From contig DBTZ01000050.1 in assembly GCA_002307315.1 (NCBI GenBank), positions 1-31,361 on the forward strand: 31,361 nucleotides of DNA, in the 5' to 3' direction. The notes under the pieces are model-generated. The model did not search any database. It had not been told where the DNA came from and worked only from the letters and a program-made list of their open reading frames with translations. Positions 25,801 to 31,361 of this stretch are shown here, piece by piece. The position numbers and the translations under genes were made by a program. How positions within the stretch are numbered: position 1 is the stretch's first letter; every line of letters starts with the position of its first letter. This stretch comes from Alphaproteobacteria bacterium UBA1303 (lineage in GTDB: Bacteria > Pseudomonadota > Alphaproteobacteria > Micropepsales > Micropepsaceae).

Positions 25801-25890
25801 ACCGAATAGCGAAACCCGGTTTTCGGTATAATCATGACAAAACAACAGGTTAGAGCTTTCACATATTTTGTGAAAAGATGAAACGCTCAG
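25801..25890. repeat. Dispersed intergenic repeat, copy 2
   Basis: ACCGAA...TTTTCGGT (25801-25827) is a palindrome whose minus-strand reading (CCGAAAACCGGG...ATTCGG) matches the cores at 13796-13819 and 16657-16799. It runs into GACAAAACAACAGGTTAGAG (from 25836) and an inverted repeat GAGCTTTCAC...GTGAAA with CGCTC at the end, which parallels copy 1. It ends about 80 bp upstream of the cowN-like gene. Confidence 0.65.
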
Positions 25891-25971
25891 GACACGGCGC
25901 CGCATGACCTTTTCTTCTGCGCCGCCCGGCTGCAAAGGTGCGGCCGTCGCATTTCGCCAGGGATATAGTCC

Positions 25972-26265
25972 GTGCCCGACTGCCCCACCGACCGCTATGT
26001 CAGTTTTTCCGCGATCGATTTCGAGGAAAACGCGCGCGCTGTTCTGCGGTATCTGTTCCGCTATATCGACGATCCGGCGGTAACCAACCCGTTCTGGGAG
26101 CGCTTCAAGCAAAGGCTGACCAAGGCCGAAGCCGACGCGGTGCCGGTAGCGGACAAGCTGCTGCTCCTGCATTCCCACGTCTATTACATGGCCGAGCTGT
26201 TCGAAGATCACGAAGACGAATCCGCCCTCGCCGCCCTTGCCAAGCTGGAACGGGAATGCTTCTGA
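25972..26265 (+). CDS. cowN: CowN-like protein (nitrogenase protection from carbon monoxide)
   Basis: This 97-aa protein matches my recollection of the CowN family along its whole length: DRYVSFSAID near the start, then YIDDPAVTNPFWERFKQRL, LLLLHSHVYYMAELFED and ALAALAKLERECF at the end. CowN sustains nitrogenase-dependent growth when CO is present in Rhodospirillum rubrum and other diazotrophs; it acts in the cytoplasm. Length and start agree with the family. The start is a GTG at 25972 with AGGGAT nine bases upstream; no in-frame ATG precedes the conserved motif. One difference is IDFEEN where I remember IDCDGN, so a conserved Cys may be replaced by Phe. No nif gene is in the window, and the gene lies alone between glgA-DUF2934 and convergent glgP. 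Confidence 0.85.
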   Translation: MPDCPTDRYVSFSAIDFEENARAVLRYLFRYIDDPAVTNPFWERFKQRLTKAEADAVPVADKLLLLHSHVYYMAELFEDHEDESALAALAKLERECF

Positions 26266-26290
26266 AGCGGAAAAGCAGGGCCGAATACGC

Positions 26291-26327
26291 CATCACCCCG
26301 CCGCGCCGAAGCTTGACCGGGGTGATG
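26291..26327. terminator. Hairpin between convergent cowN and glgP
   Basis: CATCACCCCG (26291-26300) pairs perfectly with CGGGGTGATG (26318-26327), with a 17-nt loop. It lies centrally in the 89-bp gap between the two stop codons. No strong U-run is present on either side; the shared-terminator role is inferred from position. Confidence 0.5.
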
Positions 26328-26354
26328 GGCCAAAGGTTCTTTCGAAAAATGCTC

Positions 26355-28880
26355 TTACTGTTGCCACCGGATCAGCGGCAGTTCGGTCGGCAAGAACGCA
26401 GCCTCGTGATGGGGCACGATGCGCACGGTATACTCGCTCGCCTCACGCGAACTCGGTACCGCGCCGGCATAGATGAAGCCGTTGATCGAACCGGCGATGG
26501 GATGCTCGCGATGCAATTCCAGCGCTTCGGGCGCAACCTCGCCCTTGGCGTCGGCGAAAATTTCCACCCGCACATGTTCGGGCGATACTTCGCCGAGGAA
26601 TACCGGCACCATGATTTGCGCGCCCGCGTCGCTTCTGACGACCTTGACCTCGCCGATGTGCAGTCCGTCCCAACGGTTCTTTAGTCCCTCCGCCCATTCG
26701 TGCATCGAGCGGGCAAGCGAGCAATTGGCCTTGGTGCGGATTTTGAGCGCCTTGGCCAACGGCACATAGGCGAGCCTGATGTAATCTTCAAGCATGCGCG
26801 CGCCGCCGAACTGCGGGGTAAGCTTGCTCATGCTGGCACGGATGCGAGCCAGCCACTTGCGCGGCAGACCGGAATCGTCGCGATCGTAGAATTCAGGAAT
26901 AACCTGATTTTCCAGAATGTCGTAGAGGCTTTTGGCGTCGTGAACGTCGACATCCTCGGCGGCGCCGCCGGCGCCGGAACCGATGGCCCAGCCGGCACCG
27001 TCATGGTCGGCTTCGTCCCACCAACCGTCGAGGGTCGAGCAGTTGATGCCGCCATTGACCAGCACCTTCATGCCGGAGGTGCCGCAGGCTTCCCACGGCC
27101 GGCGCGGCGTATTGATCCAAACGTCGACGCCCTGAACGAGTTCCTGGGCGATGGAGATGTCATAGTCCTCGAGGAACACGATACGGCGGCGGAACTTCGC
27201 CTGGCGGGCAAGGTTGAGCCATTCCTGGATCATGCCCTTGCCGACGAAATCGTCGGGATGGGCCTTGCCGGCGACCACGAACTGCACCGGATGGCTTTCG
27301 TCGGAGAGCAGCTTTTCGATGCGCTCCACCTCGCGCAACAGAAGGTTCGGCCGCTTGTATTCGGTGAACCGCCGCGCAAAGCCGAGGGTGAGGATGTTGG
27401 GATCGAGCACGGTGTTCGCCCGCTGCACGATCTCCGGTCCGTAGCCGTGTTCGCGCATCTTCTTGGCCAGAAGGGTGCGCGCGAACTGCACGATGCGCAT
27501 ACGCCCCTGCCCCCGCATCGCCCACAGCTCCTCGTCGGTGGCGGCAATGACGTCGGTGCTCCCCGCCTTTGGGGGATGCATCCAGCGACCCTTGCCGGCC
27601 GATTTGGTCCACAAGTCGTCGGCACCGGGAGAATCCCAGGTCGGTACATGCACGCCGTTGGTGACGTAGCCGATCGGAACTTCGCAGGACGGCCAGCGGA
27701 GGTAAAGCGGCTGGAAGATACGGCGGCTGACCTCGCCGTGCAGGCGGGAAACGCCCAGAATGACCGCGGAACCGCGCGAAGCGAGAAACGCCATATTGAA
27801 CGGCTCGGAGGCGTCGTTCGCATCGGCACGGCCCAAAGCCATCACGTCGGCCATCTTGATGCCGCGGCCGCCCAGGGCGTCTTCGACATAGGGCTGGAGA
27901 TATTTACGCAAGATCTCCGGCGGGAAGCGGTCGAACCCGGCCGAAACCGGGGTGTGGGTGGTGAAGACGTTGCCGGCACGGGTCGCCCACAGGGCTTCCC
28001 AGAAGGTCAAGCCGGCGCGCTGTGCGGTCTGATAGGCGCGTTCCAGAATGGCGAAGGCGGCGTGGCCTTCGTTGATGTGACAGATTTCGATGTCGGGATG
28101 CAGTGCTTCGACCACTCGCCAGCCGCCAACGCCGAGCACAATTTCCTGCATCAGGCGCAGTTCAGTGCCGCCGCCGTAAAGCTTGGTGGTGATGCCGCGA
28201 TCCGACGGATTGTTCAAAGGATCGTTGGAGTCCAGCAGATACAGTTTCACCTTGCCGACCTGCACCTGCCAGATGCGCAAAGATACTTTGCGGCCGGGCA
28301 GGCCGATTTCGACCCTGAGCCAGCGCCCGTCCGGCAACACCACTGGCTCGATCGGCATCGAGGCGGGTTCGTTATAGGGATAAAATTCCTGTTGAGCGCC
28401 GTTGTTGTCGATCACTTGGCGGAAATACCCTTCCTGGTACAGAAGGCCGACGCCGATAATCGGCACGTCGAGATCGCTGGCTGTCTTGAGAAAGTCGCCG
28501 GCAAGAATGCCCAAGCCACCGGCGTACAGCGGCAACGCCGCACCCAGACCGAATTCCATGCTGAGGTAAGCGATGCCGCCGACCTGCGACGCCGCCGGGA
28601 TGCCGCGAAACCAGCCGCCGGTTTCGTAGTACGTCTTGCGAGCAGCAAGCACGGCTCCCAGCTTCTCAAGAAACTGGGTATTGCCGGCCAGCGATTTAAA
28701 CCGATCGGTTGAGCACTGCCGAAGAACGATCCAGGGGTTGCGGGTCCGATCCCACATTGTCTTGTCGACCATCGCCCACAAATCGTCGGCTTCGTGATTC
28801 CAGGTCCAGCGCAAATCGAGCGCCAACGTCTGAAGCTCGGAAATCTCGTCCGGAAGTTTAGGGAGCGGCAGTGCAACCAT
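26355..28880 (-). CDS. glgP: Alpha-glucan (glycogen) phosphorylase, GT35, DUF3417 type
   Basis: GlgP releases glucose 1-phosphate from glycogen chain ends using phosphate and pyridoxal phosphate. The 841-aa protein belongs to the form that starts with a DUF3417 domain (LALDLRWTWNHEADDLWAMV near residue 18) and lacks the N-terminus of the E. coli GlgP type. Landmarks are IAYLSMEFGLGAALPLYAGG, INEGHAAFAILER, TTHTPVSAGFDRFP, FARRFTEYKRPNLL and the cofactor lysine Lys605 in ACGTSGMKVLVNGG, followed by NCSTLDGWWDEA. The ATG at 28880 has only a weak GGATC upstream. It is encoded on the strand of glgB-glgX-malQ but separated from them by glgA, the DUF2934 gene and cowN, so it has its own promoter in the gap before xylB. 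Confidence 0.96.
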   Translation of the reverse strand: MVALPLPKLPDEISELQTLALDLRWTWNHEADDLWAMVDKTMWDRTRNPWIVLRQCSTDRFKSLAGNTQFLEKLGAVLAARKTYYETGGWFRGIPAASQVGGIAYLSMEFGLGAALPLYAGGLGILAGDFLKTASDLDVPIIGVGLLYQEGYFRQVIDNNGAQQEFYPYNEPASMPIEPVVLPDGRWLRVEIGLPGRKVSLRIWQVQVGKVKLYLLDSNDPLNNPSDRGITTKLYGGGTELRLMQEIVLGVGGWRVVEALHPDIEICHINEGHAAFAILERAYQTAQRAGLTFWEALWATRAGNVFTTHTPVSAGFDRFPPEILRKYLQPYVEDALGGRGIKMADVMALGRADANDASEPFNMAFLASRGSAVILGVSRLHGEVSRRIFQPLYLRWPSCEVPIGYVTNGVHVPTWDSPGADDLWTKSAGKGRWMHPPKAGSTDVIAATDEELWAMRGQGRMRIVQFARTLLAKKMREHGYGPEIVQRANTVLDPNILTLGFARRFTEYKRPNLLLREVERIEKLLSDESHPVQFVVAGKAHPDDFVGKGMIQEWLNLARQAKFRRRIVFLEDYDISIAQELVQGVDVWINTPRRPWEACGTSGMKVLVNGGINCSTLDGWWDEADHDGAGWAIGSGAGGAAEDVDVHDAKSLYDILENQVIPEFYDRDDSGLPRKWLARIRASMSKLTPQFGGARMLEDYIRLAYVPLAKALKIRTKANCSLARSMHEWAEGLKNRWDGLHIGEVKVVRSDAGAQIMVPVFLGEVSPEHVRVEIFADAKGEVAPEALELHREHPIAGSINGFIYAGAVPSSREASEYTVRIVPHHEAAFLPTELPLIRWQQ

Positions 28881-29323
28881 GTTTTTTGATCCGTTGTTGC
28901 GAGTGACAGGCGACGCGACGAATAATTCGATACGCTTACCCCATTACTTACAATGGCAAATTAACCATATCAGGAGTTTCGGCGTCTTCCACAGCGAAAG
29001 TCATGCAAGCCACCGTTTTTTCTTGCGATGGACCGACAGACACCGATTTTCGGAGCACAACCTTAATAAATCGCTGTTTGTGCAGGAATATCTGTATATT
29101 GTCTGCAACTTGGCTGAGGCTGAAGGTTTCATAAGCTGCTCCGTCCAAGCCCGACAGCGGGAGAATCGGCCGCGCTACGGGTGTGGTTTGACACGGATTT
29201 GACCGTTTTATTTGCCGCGATAACCCTCTATATGATAGCGCTACCATAAACGCACGAAACGCCCCCCGCGGGCGGAAGCGTCAAAATAAGCCGAAGTCCA
29301 ACAGGCATGGGAGAAGGAAGGCG
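28881..29323. promoter_or_regulatory. Divergent control region of glgP and xylB
   Basis: These 443 bp contain no convincing gene. The two ORFs of about 100 aa that cross it overlap on opposite strands and have no family features. The left part, near glgP, is AT-rich. The right part has TTGACA (29188-29193), TTGACC (29199-29204) and a LacI-type palindrome, and ends with the ribosome binding site of xylB. I could not assign a well-spaced -35/-10 pair. Confidence 0.5.
29232..29247. promoter_or_regulatory. Probable LacI-family operator upstream of xylB
   Basis: ATGATAGCGCTACCAT has a perfect 8-bp palindromic core, TAGCGCTA, with a central CG and near-symmetric flanks. LacI/GalR-family repressors typically bind such sites. 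It overlaps a -10-like TATGAT (29231-29236) and lies 77 bp before the xylB start, a position suited to repression. The regulator gene is not in the window. Confidence 0.55.
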
Positions 29324-30784
29324 ATGTTTCTAGGAATCGATATCGGCACCTCCAGCGTTAAGGCCGTCTTGATCGACGAAAAAGACGCTCTGATCGCGCA
29401 AGGTTCCGCACCGCTGACGGTGGAGCGACCGCAGAATCTGTGGTCCGAGCAGAATGCGGAAAGCTGGTGGAAAGCGACGGTGGCGGCGGTTGGCGCCCTG
29501 CCGGAAAACGACCGCAAGAAGGTGACGGCCGTCGGTTTGTCGGGTCAAATGCACGGTGCCACGCTTTTGGACGCCGCCGACAAGCCTTTGCGTCCGGCAA
29601 TCCTCTGGAATGACGGCCGTTCGGAAAAGGAATGTGCCGTTCTGGAACTGGCGGAACCCAAATCGCGCGAGATCACCGGTAATTTGGCGATGCCGGGATT
29701 CACCGCACCGAAGCTGGTGTGGGTGAAGAAGCACGAGCCCGAGATTTTCGCCAAAACCAAGACCGTGCTGCTGCCCAAGGATTACGTCCGCCTAAAACTG
29801 ACCGGCGAGAAAGTATCCGACATGTCGGATGCCGCCGGCACGCTGTGGCTGGATGTTGCCAAACGCGACTGGTCCGACGCCATGCTGGCGGCGACCGGAC
29901 TTACGCGGGCCAATATGCCGGCGCTGGCCGAAGGCAGCCAACCGACCGGTAAAGTGCTTCCTGCCGTGGCCAAGGAACTGGGCATCCCCGAAGTGGTGGT
30001 AGCAGGCGGCGGCGGCGACAATGCCGCATCCGCAGTCGGCCTCGGCGTGGTCAAAACCGGCGAAGCGTTTCTGTCGCTCGGCACCTCGGGCGTTCTGTTC
30101 GTGGTGACAGACAAGTTCCGTCCCAATCCGGCTAAAGCGGCGCACGCCTTTTGTCATGCGATTCCGAACCGCTGGCACCAGATGGCAGTGATGCTATCGG
30201 CCGCCGCCAACCTCGACTGGGTGATGGGCTTAAGCGGTTTCAAAGACATCCCCGACACGTTTACTTCCGCCGAAAAGAAGGGGCTGCACAAGCGCTCGCC
30301 GATCTTTCTGCCCTATCTTTCCGGCGAGCGTACGCCGCACAACGATCCAACCGCGCGCGGCGTGTTTTTCGGCCTTTCCCCCGAAACCGACAAAGCCGAC
30401 CTAGCCTATGCGGCGATGGAAGGCGTGGCCTTCGCCTTCGCCGACGGCCTTGACGTATTGATGGAAGCGGGAAGCACCATCGGCAATATTTCGGTTACCG
30501 GCGGCGGTGCCCGCATCCCCTATTGGGGGCGGCTGCTCGCCTCGGCGCTCGGCAAGCCGATGACCTATCGCGAGGGCGGCGAAGTGGGCGCCGCTTTCGG
30601 CGCCGCCCGCCTCGGCCGGCTGGCGCTAACCGGCGAGAACCCGGACAATGTTTGTATCATGCCTAAGATTACCCGCGTTATCGAACCCGAAGCCGCGCTG
30701 GCAGACCAGTTGGCCCAACGCCGACTGATCTATGCCAGTCTGTATCAAAACCTCAAGAAAGCCTTTAGGGAGTTTGCCATATGA
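29324..30784 (+). CDS. xylB: Xylulokinase (FGGY family)
   Basis: XylB phosphorylates D-xylulose to xylulose 5-phosphate, which enters the pentose phosphate pathway. The 486-aa length is typical. Landmarks are the N-terminal nucleotide-binding strand GIDIGTSSVKAVLID, the substrate region GLSGQMHGATLLD and AILWNDGRSEKEC, the catalytic base Asp232 (AGGGGDNAASAVGLG), the phosphate loop SLGTSGVLFVV and VTGGGARIPYWGRLLA near the C-terminus. GGAGAAGGAAGG before the ATG is a strong ribosome binding site. Its TGA overlaps the start of xylA (ATGA), so the pair is translationally coupled. The order kinase before isomerase is the reverse of E. coli xylAB. Confidence 0.96.
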   Translation: MFLGIDIGTSSVKAVLIDEKDALIAQGSAPLTVERPQNLWSEQNAESWWKATVAAVGALPENDRKKVTAVGLSGQMHGATLLDAADKPLRPAILWNDGRSEKECAVLELAEPKSREITGNLAMPGFTAPKLVWVKKHEPEIFAKTKTVLLPKDYVRLKLTGEKVSDMSDAAGTLWLDVAKRDWSDAMLAATGLTRANMPALAEGSQPTGKVLPAVAKELGIPEVVVAGGGGDNAASAVGLGVVKTGEAFLSLGTSGVLFVVTDKFRPNPAKAAHAFCHAIPNRWHQMAVMLSAAANLDWVMGLSGFKDIPDTFTSAEKKGLHKRSPIFLPYLSGERTPHNDPTARGVFFGLSPETDKADLAYAAMEGVAFAFADGLDVLMEAGSTIGNISVTGGGARIPYWGRLLASALGKPMTYREGGEVGAAFGAARLGRLALTGENPDNVCIMPKITRVIEPEAALADQLAQRRLIYASLYQNLKKAFREFAI

Positions 30785-31361
30785 GCCTGTTCTCCGACGT
30801 CGCCCCGGTCCGCTATGAAGGACCGGATTCCAAAAACGAGTTCGCCTACAAGGTCTACGATCCCGACCGCCAGGTTCTCGGCAAGCGCATGGCCGACTGG
30901 CTGCGCCTCACCGTCGCCTACTGGCATTCCTTCAGCTCGAACGGCGCCGACATGTTCGGCGAGGGCACCTGGAACCGGCCGTGGCTTGCCGGCGACATCG
31001 ACCGCAAGACCGCTGAAACACGTGCCGATGCGGCCTTCGACTTTTTCACCCGCCTCGGCGCCCCCTATTTCGCCTTCCACGATGTGGATGCGACGGCCAC
31101 TTCGCATACGTTGAAGGAGCACATCGACAACCTCAAGCACATCGAAGACTACTTCGCCAAGAAGATCGCCGAAACCAAGGTGAAGCTCCTGTGGGGCACC
31201 GCCAATCTGTTCGGCAACAAGCGGTTCGCCGCCGGCGCCTCGACCAACCCGGACCCGGAAGTGTTTGCCTGGAGCGCCTGTCAGCTCAAGGCGATCCTCG
31301 AGACCACCAACCGCCTGGGCGGCGAAAACTACGTGCTGTGGGGCGGCCGCGAAGGCTACGA
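30781..31361 (+). CDS. xylA: Xylose isomerase, N-terminal part
   Basis: XylA converts D-xylose to D-xylulose. Only the first 193 codons are present; the gene runs off the right edge. The sequence follows the family closely: WHSFSSNGADMFGEGTWNRPW, the catalytic pair His100 and Asp103 in FAFHDVDATAT, VKLLWGTANLFGNKRFAAG, STNPDPEVFAWSACQLK, and LGGENYVLWGGREGY at the end of the window. The ATG overlaps the xylB stop by 4 bp (ATGA). The metal-binding residues of the second half are not visible. Confidence 0.97.
   Translation, partial: MSLFSDVAPVRYEGPDSKNEFAYKVYDPDRQVLGKRMADWLRLTVAYWHSFSSNGADMFGEGTWNRPWLAGDIDRKTAETRADAAFDFFTRLGAPYFAFHDVDATATSHTLKEHIDNLKHIEDYFAKKIAETKVKLLWGTANLFGNKRFAAGASTNPDPEVFAWSACQLKAILETTNRLGGENYVLWGGREGY

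Noticed and set aside
26700..28712. 670-aa open frame antisense to glgP
   Set aside because: It lies wholly inside a confident glgP gene on the other strand, its product is rich in Gly, His, Asp and Ala in the pattern of a codon-bias shadow, and it has no family motif.
28879..29202. 107-aa ORF in the glgP-xylB gap, with a 99-aa ORF on the other strand
   Set aside because: The two overlap on opposite strands, lack ribosome binding sites and family features, and lie in a control region.

Overview
This 31.4 kb window is ordinary-looking chromosomal DNA from an alphaproteobacterium. Several features support that: an NDUFS6-like zf-CHCC protein, a degP / OmpR-type regulator / histidine kinase cluster, a long-form aminopeptidase P, a palindromic repeat built on CGAAAACCG that resembles repeats I remember from Rhizobiales, and GC-rich DNA (about 60% by eye). 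A CowN homologue hints that the organism or its relatives fix nitrogen with a nitrogenase protected from carbon monoxide. I cannot name genus or order; Rhodospirillales-like is a guess.

Layout. Positions 1-4716 hold the 3' end of pnp with its terminator, a small two-helix membrane protein, a PduO-type cobalamin adenosyltransferase (minus strand), a 57-aa zinc-ribbon protein and polA, whose probable TTG start overlaps the zinc-ribbon stop codon. A large helical protein of unknown function (4731-6245, minus) converges on polA. After a 0.5 kb leader come pckA, a periplasmic chagasin-like peptidase inhibitor, a small secreted cysteine-containing protein (minus), prmA and pepP. Positions 12345-16249 carry, on the minus strand, degP, an OmpR-family regulator and its kinase: an envelope-stress type module with a candidate regulator box upstream of degP. 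Two tRNA genes (Pro-CGG, minus; Gln-TTG, plus) flank a 3 x 58 bp tandem repeat.

Positions 16949-28880 form a glycogen locus. glgB-glgX-malQ is a tightly packed minus-strand operon, glgA diverges from glgB and is followed by a DUF2934 gene, and glgP lies on the minus strand further along. A cowN-like gene and two copies of a dispersed repeat sit between the DUF2934 gene and glgP. glgC is not in the window. The end of the window (29324-31361) is a xylose operon, xylB-xylA, with overlapping genes and a LacI-type palindrome upstream; xylA runs off the edge.

Together the genes cover storage-glucan synthesis (GlgA, GlgB) and breakdown (GlgP, GlgX, MalQ), gluconeogenesis (PckA), xylose entry, DNA repair (PolA) and envelope quality control (DegP and its likely regulators). 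I found no CRISPR array, prophage, transposase or clear novel multi-gene system. The items most worth a second look are the cowN placement, the unknown 504-aa protein, the shared palindromic repeat family and the TACAA-N5-TACAA box upstream of degP.
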